A stretch of DNA of 64,000 nt from Angustibacter sp049994355 (lineage in GTDB: Bacteria; Actinomycetota; Actinomycetes; Actinomycetales; Angustibacteraceae): assembly GCF_049994355.1 (NCBI RefSeq), contig NZ_CP188257.1, forward strand, positions 4,278,001 through 4,342,000. The letters are read 5' to 3'. The notes below the pieces were generated by a model. It worked only from the letters and a program-made list of their open reading frames with translations, was not told where the DNA came from and did not search any database. A program made the translations under genes and the position numbers. Of the stretch, positions 8,182-17,931 are shown piece by piece (positions within the stretch are counted from its first letter, which is position 1; each line of letters opens with the position of its first letter).

Positions 8182-9030
8182 GTGAGCACGTACGCGCCGT
8201 CCGCGCGGCAGGTCGAGCGGCTGGCCTACCGTCAAAGGCGAGCGGTCCGGTCGGCCGTCATCGGCCTGGTCAGCACCCTGGTCGTCGTCACCGTCGTCCT
8301 CACGGTGCTGGTCAACAGCCCTGGCTGGCCGCGGGTCAAGGCCAGCTTCTTCGACTGGGACGTCGCCAAGGCGTCGCTGCCTGACATCCTGGTCGGCCTG
8401 TGGCTCAACGTCCGGATCATGGTCGTGTGCGCCGTCTTCATCCTGATCTTCGGGATGGCGCTGGCGATCATGCGCACCCTGCGCGGGCCGGTGTTCTTCC
8501 CAATGCGGGCCTTCGCCACGGCATACGTCGACCTCTTTCGCGGCATGCCGCTCCTGCTGGTGCTGCTGCTGGTCGGCTTCGGCGTGCCGGGTCTGCGGCT
8601 GCAGGGCCTGCCGAGCAGCGTGCTGTTCTACGGCTGCGTGGCGCTGGTACTCACCTACTCGTCCTACGTCGCCGAGGTGTTCCGGGCCGGCATCGAGTCC
8701 GTGCACCCGAGCCAGCTGGCCGCCGCCCGGGGGCTCGGGCTCTCCTACCCGCAGACCATGCGCTATGTCGTTGTGCCGCAGGCGGTCCGGCGGGTCGTCC
8801 CACCCCTGCTGAACGACCTGGTCAGCCTGCAGAAGGACTCCGGCCTGATCTCCATCCTCGGCGTCATCGACGCCATCCGGGCCGCGCAGATCGCGCAGGC
8901 CGAGTACGCCAGCTTCACGCCGTACGTCGTGGCCGGCATCTGCTTCGTCCTGCTGACCATCCCGCTGACGCGGCTGACCGACCGGGTGGCCCGCAAGCAG
9001 GGCTGGCAGGGCGCGGGGGGTGTGCCGTGA
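8182..9030 (+). CDS. Amino-acid ABC transporter, permease
   Basis: A 282-residue inner-membrane permease of the HisMQ/GlnP type. It has a cytoplasmic N-terminus of about 30 residues, five to six hydrophobic segments, and the EAA loop (SQLAAARGLGLSYPQTMRYV) that docks on the ATPase. GTG start 10 bases after the binding-protein stop. Its stop overlaps the GTG of the ATPase gene by 4 bases. Only one permease gene is present, so it probably works as a homodimer. Confidence 0.9.
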   Translation: MSTYAPSARQVERLAYRQRRAVRSAVIGLVSTLVVVTVVLTVLVNSPGWPRVKASFFDWDVAKASLPDILVGLWLNVRIMVVCAVFILIFGMALAIMRTLRGPVFFPMRAFATAYVDLFRGMPLLLVLLLVGFGVPGLRLQGLPSSVLFYGCVALVLTYSSYVAEVFRAGIESVHPSQLAAARGLGLSYPQTMRYVVVPQAVRRVVPPLLNDLVSLQKDSGLISILGVIDAIRAAQIAQAEYASFTPYVVAGICFVLLTIPLTRLTDRVARKQGWQGAGGVP

Positions 9031-9776
9031 GCGACCACCTGCTGCGGGTCAGCGGGCTGCGAAAGGCCTACGGCGACAACGTCGTCCTGGACGGCCTGGG
9101 CCTGGACGTCGACCCGCACCAGTGCATCGCACTGATCGGCGCGTCAGGATCGGGCAAGTCGACGCTGCTGCGCTGCATCGACCTGCTCGAGGTGGTGGAC
9201 GACGGCGTGATCGAGCTGGCGGGGGACGACATCACCGACCCGCGAGTGGACGCCGACGCCGTCCGGGCCCGGATCGGGATCGTGTTCCAGGCCTACAACC
9301 TGTTCCCGCACCTGCGGGTGCTGGACAACATCACGCTGTCCCCGCGCAAGGTGCACGGCACCAGCCGCGACCAGGCCGAGGACGAGGCGATGGCGCTGCT
9401 GCGCCGGGTCGGGTTGCAGGACAAGGCGAAGGCCTGGCCGGACGAGCTGTCCGGCGGGCAGCAGCAGCGGGTCGCGGTGGCTCGCGCACTGGCGACGAAG
9501 CCGGTGCTGATGCTGCTCGACGAGGTGACCAGCGCGCTGGACCCGGAGCTGGTCGGCGAGGTGCTCGCGATGCTGCGCGACCTCAAGGGCGACGGGATGA
9601 CGATGCTGATGGCGACCCACGAGATGTCCTTCGCCCGCGACGTCGCCGATCAGGTCGTGTTCCTGGACGCCGGCCAGGTCCGCGAGTCCGGACCGCCCGA
9701 GCAGGTGTTCGGCGACCCGCGCGAGCCGAGGACGCAGCAGTTCCTGCGCCGAGTGGTGGACTCCGGCCGGCTCTGA
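9027..9776 (+). CDS. Amino-acid ABC transporter, ATP-binding protein
   Basis: A 249-residue ATPase of the polar amino acid importer family (GlnQ/HisP-like). Walker A GASGSGKST, Q-loop FQAYNLFPHL, signature LSGGQQQRVAVARAL, Walker B VLMLLDEVTSALDPE and the switch histidine in MATHEMSF are all intact. The true start is GTG 9027, overlapping the permease stop; the open frame extends far upstream only as permease shadow. The final gene of a three-gene operon. Confidence 0.93.
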   Translation: MSDHLLRVSGLRKAYGDNVVLDGLGLDVDPHQCIALIGASGSGKSTLLRCIDLLEVVDDGVIELAGDDITDPRVDADAVRARIGIVFQAYNLFPHLRVLDNITLSPRKVHGTSRDQAEDEAMALLRRVGLQDKAKAWPDELSGGQQQRVAVARALATKPVLMLLDEVTSALDPELVGEVLAMLRDLKGDGMTMLMATHEMSFARDVADQVVFLDAGQVRESGPPEQVFGDPREPRTQQFLRRVVDSGRL

Positions 9777-9900
9777 CTCCGATCACGCAGAGTGACCGGA
9801 CGAGGAGGACGGATCACCCCGATCGCCGCTTCAGGTGGCGATTCGGGCGCCGAGGTGATCAGCAGGAGACGCCACGTCTCGACTGACCCGAGGAGAGAAC

Positions 9901-10227
9901 ATGCGAACCTTCACCCTGGCACTGGGCTTGAGCGCGGCCCTGGTCGTAGGCGCGGCGAGCCCCGCACTGGCCGCGCAGGGAACGCCGCAGCGGCCCGGCG
10001 GACAGGTCACCCCCGTTGCTCCGTCCGACAACGGCGGCGACAACGGCTGGGGCAACTGCGGCCACAACTCCAGCACCGGGCACCCGCACAGCGACCCGGC
10101 CGGCGGTGGGAACGGCGGCTACCACAAGGGCGACGGCTGCGGCGCCGTCCCGACCGACCCGACCGACCCGACCGACCCCACCGACCCCACCGACCCCACC
10201 GACCCGGGCGGCCCGATCAACGTCTGA
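9901..10227 (+). CDS. Small secreted protein with (Pro-Thr-Asp) repeat tail
   Basis: A 108-residue protein of unknown function. It has a classical signal peptide (MRTFTLALGLSAALVVG, then AASPALA before the cleavage site), a short glycine/asparagine/histidine-rich stretch with two cysteines, and six perfect PTD units near the C-terminus. A good ribosome binding site (AGGAGAG) precedes the ATG. It is probably exported; the PTD tail resembles extended wall-spanning linkers, but no anchoring signal follows. I do not recognise a family. Confidence 0.7.
   Translation: MRTFTLALGLSAALVVGAASPALAAQGTPQRPGGQVTPVAPSDNGGDNGWGNCGHNSSTGHPHSDPAGGGNGGYHKGDGCGAVPTDPTDPTDPTDPTDPTDPGGPINV
10150..10203 (+). repeat. 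Six 9-bp coding repeats (PTD)
   Basis: Six in-frame tandem copies of a CCSACCGAC-type unit encode PTD six times. The first three units end in one codon choice for proline and the next three in another (CCG then CCC), suggesting two expansion events. Confidence 0.85.
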
Positions 10228-10272
10228 CCCGCGGCTCCTGACGGCCCAACCGGACGGGCCCATACTGACGCC

Positions 10273-10605
10273 ATGGCCTACGACAGGGTGCTGGCGCAGC
10301 GGATCCGGGACGCCACTGCGGGCGAACCGGGACTCAGCGAGAAGGCGATGTTCGGTGGGCTCGCCTTCCTCGTGCGCGGCAACATGGCGGTCGCGGCCAG
10401 CGGCCAGGGCGGGGTGCTGCTGCGGATCGATCCGGCTGACGCCGAGTCGCTGACCAGCCAACCGCACGTCGAGCGGTTCGAGATGCGCGGCCGGGCGATG
10501 AACGGCTGGCTGGCCGTGCACCCTGAGGCGTTGCAGACGGACGCCGAGCTGCAGGCCTTTGTGGACGTCGGCCTGTCCTACGCGCGATCCCTGCCGGCGA
10601 AGTAG
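10273..10605 (+). CDS. TfoX N-terminal-domain protein
   Basis: A 110-residue protein matching the TfoX/Sxy N-terminal domain: KAMFGGLAFLVRGNMAVAA near residue 27, then GGVLLRIDP and a central RGRAMNGWLAVHPEAL. In gammaproteobacteria Sxy is a competence regulator; single-domain versions in actinobacteria have no established role. A -10-like CATACT lies 6 bases before the ATG, so the transcript may be leaderless. The end of the gene is followed within 10 bases by the membrane protein gene. Confidence 0.8.
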   Translation: MAYDRVLAQRIRDATAGEPGLSEKAMFGGLAFLVRGNMAVAASGQGGVLLRIDPADAESLTSQPHVERFEMRGRAMNGWLAVHPEALQTDAELQAFVDVGLSYARSLPAK

Positions 10606-10612
10606 GGGGCTG

Positions 10613-11923
10613 ATGGACGGCGAGCGCTCCCGGGGGCGGGTGCTCGCTGACTGGGCGTGGCCTGGGCACCCCGACCGGTGGCGCGAGGTCCCGCGACGGC
10701 TGCGGCCGACCATGGTGTCGGTGACCCGGCTGACCTCGGCTGCAGTGGTCGCCTTCCTGTTCTCGGCCGCGCTGACCGACGGCGCCCTTGACCTGACCGG
10801 CCCGCTGACCGCGCTGCTCGTCGTCCAGGCATCGGCGTTCTCCACGATCAAGATGGGCGCGGTCCGGGTCGGCGCGGTGCTCGCCGGGATCCTGGTGGCC
10901 ACGGTGCTGTCGGCCTGGGTCGGGCTGACCTGGTGGAGCCTCGGCGCCGCGATCGCGATCTCGCTCGTGCTGGCCAAGGGGCTGCGGCTGGGCGAGCAGG
11001 CGCTGGAGGCCCCGATCAGCGCCATGCTCATCCTGGGCGTGAGCAACCACGACGTCGCAGCCGAGACCCGGATCCTGAACACCCTGATCGGTGCGGCCGT
11101 CGGGGTGTCGTTCAACCTGCTCTACCCGCCGGCGATGCCGACGGCCGCGGCCGCCGGGGAGCTGCGTCGCGTCGCCGACGCCGGCGCGGCCCCGCTGGAC
11201 GCCGCGGCGGACGCGCTGGTCGACAGCCCGGTGACCCGGGCCGAGGTGGAGGAGTGGATCGACCGGGTCCGAGCCGCGAACCGGTACGTCGCGTCGGCGA
11301 CCGGCGTCCTCGCGCGGCTCAAGGACAGCAGGCGCTTCAACACCCGGGCGCTGGGGACGGTCGACGTCGAGCCGGTGCTGAAGTCGGGGCTCGACACACT
11401 CGAGCACTGCCTGCTGGCGATCCGTGCGCTGTTCACCGTGATCCAGGCCGAGATCCCGGCGACCGACGAGCCGGAGGACCCCTACGGCTCCGAGCTGCGC
11501 GCGGCCTTCGCGGTGGTGCTGCACGACACCGCCGACTGCCTGCGCGCCTTCGGCAACCTGGTCGTCGCCGAAGCCGAGGGGCGCGAGCAGGAGACCGAGC
11601 AGGCGCTAGCGGAGAGCCTGGACATCCTGCGCGAGACCAAGGCGATCCTGACCGAGCTGATCATGGTCGACGCCGCGCACAACACCTCGTCGTGGCTGCT
11701 GCGCGCGTCCGTCCTGGCCGCCGTGGAGCAGCTCCTGTCCCGGCTGGACCTGGAGGACCGCGCCCGCGTCCACCAGCGGTGGAAGGAGGAGCAGGCACGT
11801 CGGCCTATGGCCCAGCTACCCCGGGTGGTGGAGAGCGTGCTGCCGCATCCGGAGCGGCCGTATCCGCGCGGTCTGCAGCCGGACCGGCTCAAGCGCCGCG
11901 GTGATGTCGGCGGTCGTGACTAG
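10613..11923 (+). CDS. Aromatic acid exporter / FUSC-family membrane protein
   Basis: A 436-residue protein. The N-terminal half (about residues 35-165) has closely packed membrane helices resembling the FUSC/aromatic acid exporter family; the C-terminal half is soluble, helical and charged (EEWIDRVRAANRYVASATGV onward). ATG 10613 is chosen because it follows the TfoX stop by seven bases with a GGGG-rich site; an upstream in-frame start would overlap tfoX. Such proteins are proposed to export aromatic acids or related compounds, but the substrate here is unknown. Confidence 0.75.
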   Translation: MDGERSRGRVLADWAWPGHPDRWREVPRRLRPTMVSVTRLTSAAVVAFLFSAALTDGALDLTGPLTALLVVQASAFSTIKMGAVRVGAVLAGILVATVLSAWVGLTWWSLGAAIAISLVLAKGLRLGEQALEAPISAMLILGVSNHDVAAETRILNTLIGAAVGVSFNLLYPPAMPTAAAAGELRRVADAGAAPLDAAADALVDSPVTRAEVEEWIDRVRAANRYVASATGVLARLKDSRRFNTRALGTVDVEPVLKSGLDTLEHCLLAIRALFTVIQAEIPATDEPEDPYGSELRAAFAVVLHDTADCLRAFGNLVVAEAEGREQETEQALAESLDILRETKAILTELIMVDAAHNTSSWLLRASVLAAVEQLLSRLDLEDRARVHQRWKEEQARRPMAQLPRVVESVLPHPERPYPRGLQPDRLKRRGDVGGRD

Positions 11924-11956
11924 GGTCGGCGACACAGCGTGTGGGCGAACCCGAGC

Positions 11957-12325
11957 TCAGACCCAGCGCAGCAGGCCCCGCCGCCACGCGTGCGCCAGCC
12001 CGACCGCGAGGACGCCGAGGAACACGCCCATCTCGGCCAGCGTCCGCCAGCCGAACCCGGGCAGCGTCAGCACCGTGGCCCAGGGCAGCAGGTACATCGC
12101 GTCCACTGCGAACACCACGTACAGGTACGCGTAGAGGTAGTAGCGGATGTTCGACTGCGCCCACCCGTCACCGACCGGGTCGACCCCGCACTCGTACGTC
12201 GTCAGCTTGCCGGGCGTGGGGGCGGCGGGACGCAGCAGCCTGGTGCCCTGGGTGCCCGCCAGGAACAGCGCGACACCGCTGAGGACGACGAGCCCGACGA
12301 TCGCGTACGGCGGCAGCTGGTGCAC
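11957..12325 (-). CDS. nuoA: NADH-quinone oxidoreductase subunit A, second copy (detached)
   Basis: A 122-residue membrane subunit of complex I with three helices. The conserved loop KLTTYECGVDPVGDGWAQ, the Cys-containing quinone-site loop, and the following RYYLYAYLYVVFAVDAMYLLPWA are intact. It is divergent from the main-operon NuoA at 36097-36456. It stands 4.9 kb from the rest of the second cluster, separated by the amino-acid ABC operon and three plus-strand genes, yet both nuoA and nuoB carry the same TAGGGT-N6-GTG start arrangement. Presumably it supplies the missing A subunit of the second enzyme. Confidence 0.92.
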   Translation of the reverse strand: MHQLPPYAIVGLVVLSGVALFLAGTQGTRLLRPAAPTPGKLTTYECGVDPVGDGWAQSNIRYYLYAYLYVVFAVDAMYLLPWATVLTLPGFGWRTLAEMGVFLGVLAVGLAHAWRRGLLRWV

Positions 12326-12329
12326 GTCG

Positions 12330-13229
12330 TCACCCTAGCGAGCCGGTTGGCGGGCCGACGATCGTCGGCCCGAACCGGACGAGCACCCGGACTACCGTGC
12401 CGCGCTCGGACGAGCGCACCTGGACCAGGTCGCACAGCTGGTTCGCGATCCAGACCCCGCGACCGCCATCGACCTCGGGGCCCGGCATCCGGCGTCCCAC
12501 CAACGGGTCGTCGATCCGGCCGTCGTCGCGGACCTCGCAGACCAGATGGTCCTCGGTACGCCAGAACCTCAGCACGCCGGTGGGCGCGCCGTGCCGCAGG
12601 CTGTTGGTGGTGAGCTCGGCCACCGCCAGGACGAGGTCGTCGGCCCGGCCAGGGCCGAGTCCCGCGTGCCGGGCGAACGCGGACACAGCGTGCCGGACGT
12701 CGGCCAGCTCACCCTTCGCGAACGTCCGGCGCTGGTGCACGGCCGGCGGCTCGGGCAGCGACCCCGCGAACAGCTCCTCGACCAGCAACGCACCGGCGTA
12801 GGACCTGCTGCCTTGCTGCCGGCCCGCCTCGATCAGCGCCGGGTGGCTCCGCCGGGCACCATGCAACGCGTCTTCGTCCAGCTCGGACACGTCGTAGGGG
12901 CAGCGCAGCCAGAGCGGCTCGTCGGGCGAGACCGCGACGTTCAGCAGCGCCTCGTGCAGGGCGCACTCGGCCATCTCGGCCGGCCCGCGGCCGAACCAGA
13001 TCGGCTCCCCCACGCCGCGCAACGGCTCGCCGTGCGCACCGTGGCGGTCCACGAACTCTCGCCACGCCGGGATGATCCGCGCCGGGTTGTCGCCCAGCTC
13101 GGACATGTCCACCAGCTGAACCTCGTCGGCGTCGCTGCCCAGCGCGTCCGCGAACGCCTCGAGCCGCGGCTGGGGCACGGCCACCAGGCACGGCTGGCCG
13201 AGCTCGAGGCCGTCCCGGACGAATCCCAC
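12330..13229 (-). CDS. RsbA-like anti-sigma factor regulatory kinase (MEDS + HATPase)
   Basis: Two domains: an N-terminal MEDS sensor domain (about residues 1-150) and a C-terminal GHKL-type serine kinase domain with the N-box LVLAVAELTTNSLRHG and G-box DGGRGVWIANQL, as in RsbW/SpoIIAB-like anti-sigma factors. It would phosphorylate an anti-sigma antagonist or bind a sigma factor. The GTG at 13229 is the first usable start, but the conserved MEDS opening is encoded in frame just upstream (HSGYQHEALLYDGDSQFLDG) with no ATG, GTG or TTG before the in-frame TAA near 13349. The true start is therefore uncertain: a non-standard codon or a damaged start. Confidence 0.8.
   Translation of the reverse strand: MGFVRDGLELGQPCLVAVPQPRLEAFADALGSDADEVQLVDMSELGDNPARIIPAWREFVDRHGAHGEPLRGVGEPIWFGRGPAEMAECALHEALLNVAVSPDEPLWLRCPYDVSELDEDALHGARRSHPALIEAGRQQGSRSYAGALLVEELFAGSLPEPPAVHQRRTFAKGELADVRHAVSAFARHAGLGPGRADDLVLAVAELTTNSLRHGAPTGVLRFWRTEDHLVCEVRDDGRIDDPLVGRRMPGPEVDGGRGVWIANQLCDLVQVRSSERGTVVRVLVRFGPTIVGPPTGSLG
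12332..12337 (-). promoter_or_regulatory. Leaderless -10 box of detached nuoA
   Basis: TAGGGT on the minus strand, six bases (GACGAC), then the GTG start. Only one spacer base differs from the nuoB box at 7076-7081. There is no ribosome binding site, so translation would begin at the 5' end of the mRNA. Confidence 0.5.
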
Positions 13230-13443
13230 GGTGCCGTCGAGGAACTGCGAGTCGCCGTCGTAGAGCAGCGCCTCGTGCTGGTAGCCGCTGTGTTGTCGCG
13301 TAGTGCCTTCTTCCCGAGCGGGGAACCTCTGGCCCTCGCCGACAAGTTACTCCCGGCTCGCGTCCGCGGATCGAAAACTTTTCCTGTCCAAATGCCGGTC
13401 AAGCGCGCATCCGGATCGTGGGCGACCTACGATGACGTAGGTA

Positions 13444-15416
13444 GTGCATACCCGGTTCAGCGAGGCGATGACAGCGCAGATGAAGCACCCGACGAGTGGC
13501 AAGCAGGTCCGCAAGCTCGACCGTGTGGTGATCCGATTCGCGGGTGACTCCGGTGACGGCATGCAGCTCACGGGTGATCGATTCACGTCCGAGACGGCGG
13601 CCCTGGGCAACGACCTGTCGACGCTGCCGAACTTCCCCGCCGAGATCCGCGCTCCGCAGGGCACCCTGCCCGGCGTGTCCAGCTTCCAGCTGCACTTCGC
13701 GGACCACGACGTGCTCAGCCCGGGCGACGCGCCGGACGTGCTGGTCGCGATGAACCCGGCCGCCCTGAAGGCCAACATCCGGGACGTGCCGCGCGGCGCG
13801 ATGGTGCTGCTGGACACCGACGAGTTCACCAAGCGCAACCTGGCGAAGGTCGGCTACGCCGCCAACCCGCTGGACGACGGGTCCCTGGACTCCTACCACG
13901 TGCACGCCGTGGGGCTCACCTCGATCACCGTCGAGGCGCTGTCCGACTACGACCTGACCCGCAAGGAGAAGGAGCGGGCGAAGAACATGTTCGCCCTCGG
14001 CCTGCTCTCCTGGCTGTACGACCGCCCGACGGAGGGCACCGAGTCCTTCCTGCACGCGAAGTTCGCCAAGAACCCCGAGATCCTCAAGGCGAACCTCGCA
14101 GCGCTGCACGCCGGCTGGAACTACGGCGAGACCACCGAGGACTTCGCGGTCCGGTACTCGATCGCGCCGGCGCCGATGGCCACCGGCACGTACCGCAACA
14201 TCACCGGCAACACGGCGCTGGCCTACGGGCTGGTGGTCGGCGCGCACCGGGCCGGTCGCCCGCTGCTGCTGGGCTCGTACCCGATCACGCCGGCGTCCGA
14301 CGTCCTGCACACTCTGTCCGGCCTGAAGCGGTTCGGTGTCACGACCTTGCAGGCCGAGGACGAGATCGCCGGCATCGGCGCGGCGCTCGGCGCCGCGTTC
14401 GGCGGTGCCGTGGGCGTCACCAGCACGTCCGGCCCGGGCATCTCACTGAAGTCCGAGACCATCGGACTGGCCGTCTCCCTCGAGCTGCCGCTGGTGATCT
14501 GCGACATCCAGCGCGGCGGGCCGTCGACCGGCCTGCCCACCAAGACCGAGCAGAGCGACCTGCTGCAGGCCATGTACGGCCGCAACGGCGAGGCCCCGGT
14601 GCCGATCATCGCGCCGAGCTCGCCGGCCGACTGCTTCGACGCGGCCATCGAGGCGGTGCGCATCGCCACCACCTACCGCACCCCCGTGCTGCTGCTCTCG
14701 GACGGCTACCTGGCCAACGGCTCCGAACCCTGGCGGATCCCGGAGATCACCACCCTGGCGGACATCTCCGTCGAGCTGACCACCAGCCCGAACGCCACCG
14801 ACGACGACGGCAGCCCTGTGTTCCATCCGTACCTGCGCGACCCGCAGACGCTGGCCCGGCCGTGGGCCGTGCCGGGGACGCCGGGTCTGGAGCACCGGGT
14901 GGGTGGGATCGAGAAGGCTGACATCACCGGCGACATCAGCTACGACCCGGACAACCACGACCACATGGTCCGGCTGCGGCAGGCCAAGACCGACGGCATC
15001 GCGGCCACGATCGACCCGCTGGTGGTGGACGACCCGGCCGACGCGAGCGGTCGCACGGCCGACGTGCTGCTGCTGGGTTGGGGGTCGACGTACGGGCCGA
15101 TCTCGGCCGCGGTGCGCGAGGCACGCAACCAGGGCATGCGGGTGGCCCAGGCGCACCTGCGTCACCTGAACCCGTTGCCGCGCAACGTCGGCGAGGTGCT
15201 GCGGGCCTATCCGCGGGTGATCGTGCCCGAGATGAACCTGGGTCAGCTGTCGCTGCTGCTGCGAGGCAGGTTCCTGGTCGACATCCAGGGCTACAACCAG
15301 GTGCGCGGCATGCCGTTCACCACCCACGAGCTGGTCAGCGTGATCAGCGCGGCCGTCACCGAGCAGGCGGGCGCCTCGGCCCGACCGGTGCCCGCGCGGT
15401 CGCAGGAGGAGCAGTC

Positions 15417-15420
<4 letters not shown>
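13444..15420 (+). CDS. korA: 2-oxoglutarate:ferredoxin oxidoreductase, alpha subunit (gamma-alpha fusion)
   Basis: A 658-residue fusion of the gamma domain (RVVIRFAGDSGDGMQLTGDRF near the N-terminus) with the pyruvate/ketoisovalerate-type alpha domain (GSYPITPASDVLHTLSG and TSTSGPGISLKSETIGLAV, the CoA/TPP-facing core). With KorB it oxidises 2-oxoglutarate to succinyl-CoA and reduces ferredoxin. GTG 13444 is taken because a TACGAT -10-like box ends 10 bases upstream; ATG 13468, preceded by GAGG, is a good alternative, and the residues before KQVRKLDRV are not conserved. The stop overlaps the korB ATG. No ferredoxin gene is adjacent. Confidence 0.93.
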
Positions 15421-16507
<1,087 letters not shown>

Positions 16508-16511
<4 letters not shown>

Positions 16512-17533
16512 GCAGTCCCGACCCACGCTCTGCCGACCCACGCCCTGCCGCCCCACGCCCTGCCGACCCACGCCCTGCCGACCCACGCCCTGCCGACCCA
16601 GGCCCTGCCGAGCACGCCCGGCTGGGCACGGCGTACGGCGCTGGCGCGTTCCTGCTGTGGGGCGTGTTCCCGCTGTACTTCCACGCTCTGGAGCCAGCCG
16701 GTGCCGTCGAGATCGTCGTCAACCGCGTGGTGTGGTCGCTCCTGGTGTGCCTGCTCGTCCTCGCCGTCACCCGGCAGGTCGGCTGGGTCCGCCCGATGCT
16801 CGCCAACCCTCGCCAGCTCGGCTGGCTCGCGCTCGCCGCCGTATGCCTCTCGTTCAACTGGGGCGTCTACGTGTACGGCGTGAACTCGGGCCGAGCCGTC
16901 GAGGCAGCGCTCGGCTACTTCATCAACCCACTCGTCACCGTGCTGCTCGGCGTGCTGGTGCTGCGCGAGCACCTGCGCCGGCTGCAGTGGGCAGCGGTCG
17001 CGCTCGGTGCGGTGGCCGTCGTCGTCCTGACGATCGGCTACGGGCACCTGCCGTGGATCGCCCTGGCCCTGGCCCTGTCGTTCGCGTCCTACGGGCTGCT
17101 GAAGAAGCACGTCGGGGCGAACGTCGGCGCGATCGCCAGCCTCACAACGGAGACGGCGGTGCTGTTCCCGACGGCCGCGGCGACCTTGGTGTGGCTCGAG
17201 GTCACCGGGCGTGGGACGTTCACCGAGGATCCCCCCGGTCACGGCCTGCTGCTCGCTACCACCGGCATCGTCACCGTCGTGCCGCTGCTGCTCTTCGCCG
17301 CAGGGGCTCGACGCGTGCCGCTGGTCACCATGGGCCTGCTGCAGTTCATCACGCCCGTACTGCAGCTGCTCTGCGCCGTGCTCTTCCTCGGCGAGACCGT
17401 ACCGCCGTCGCGCTGGGTCGGCTTCGCGATCGTCTGGGCGGCTCTGGGCCTGCTCACCGTGGATGCGGGCCGCGCTTACCGGCGGCCCGCCAGCCCGCAG
17501 GACCTCGAGCCGGCGGTGCTCTCCGGGCCGTGA
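16508..17533 (+). CDS. rarD: RarD-type EamA-family permease
   Basis: A 341-residue ten-helix drug/metabolite transporter of the RarD subgroup: GAGAFLLWGVFPLYFHALEP followed by NRVVWSLL, FNWGVYVYGVNSGRAVEAAL, and GYFINPLVTVLLGVL are characteristic. The GTG start overlaps the korB stop by 4 bases, so it is co-translated with korAB. The first about 37 residues are not part of the family; they are a (PADPR)n-like stretch made by a 15-bp tandem repeat. Substrate unknown. Confidence 0.87.
16518..16607 (+). repeat. Six 15-bp tandem repeats at the start of rarD
   Basis: Six consecutive copies of a CCGACCCACGCCCTG unit, the first, third and sixth with single changes, encode an Ala-Asp-Pro-Arg-Pro-like run. 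The repeat keeps the frame open, so copy number change alters only the length of the N-terminal tail. Confidence 0.85.
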
Positions 17534-17550
17534 CCGGCACCCGGCCGAGC

Positions 17551-17808
17551 TCACTCGCGCCGGACCTCGGCCCGCAGCGCGTCGGCGACGCCGATCATGA
17601 TGCGTGCGTACGGCAGCACCGCCGTCCCGCGGTCGGTCAGCCGGACGCCGGTCGGCCCGCGCTCGAACAGCCGGCAGCCGAGCCGGCGTTCGAGCACCTG
17701 GATCCGCTGGCTCAGCCCGGGCTGGGAGTACCCCAGCATGGGTGCGGCCTCGGTGATCGACCCGATCTCGGACACGTGCACGAAAGCACGCAGCAGTGCG
17801 ACGTCCAC
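17551..17808 (-). CDS. LysR-type DNA-binding domain only
   Basis: An 85-residue protein consisting solely of the LysR winged helix-turn-helix (LLRAFVHVSEIGSITEAA, YSQPGLSQRIQVLERRLG, CRLFERGPTGVRLTDRG) and the start of the linker helix (YARIMIGVADALRAEVRRE). Full LysR regulators are about 300 residues; no substrate-binding domain follows in any frame, and the gene ends 17 bases from the convergent rarD stop. It is either a truncated remnant or a natural mini-regulator. The reading is clean, with no visible frameshift inside the domain. Confidence 0.7.
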   Translation of the reverse strand: MDVALLRAFVHVSEIGSITEAAPMLGYSQPGLSQRIQVLERRLGCRLFERGPTGVRLTDRGTAVLPYARIMIGVADALRAEVRRE

Positions 17809-17931
17809 GAACTACCCCCTTCGACAGACGCCCACACCCTCGCCCCACGGCGTCTGCGGTCATCTTGCGCGAAGGGCGCCAATGGTGTCAACCGTCACGC
17901 GCCGGACATGTCAACCGGATCCGACATACCG

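Noticed and set aside
10150..10203. Short tandem repeats considered as a CRISPR-like array
   Set aside because: The units are 9 bp, contiguous without spacers and in a coding frame.
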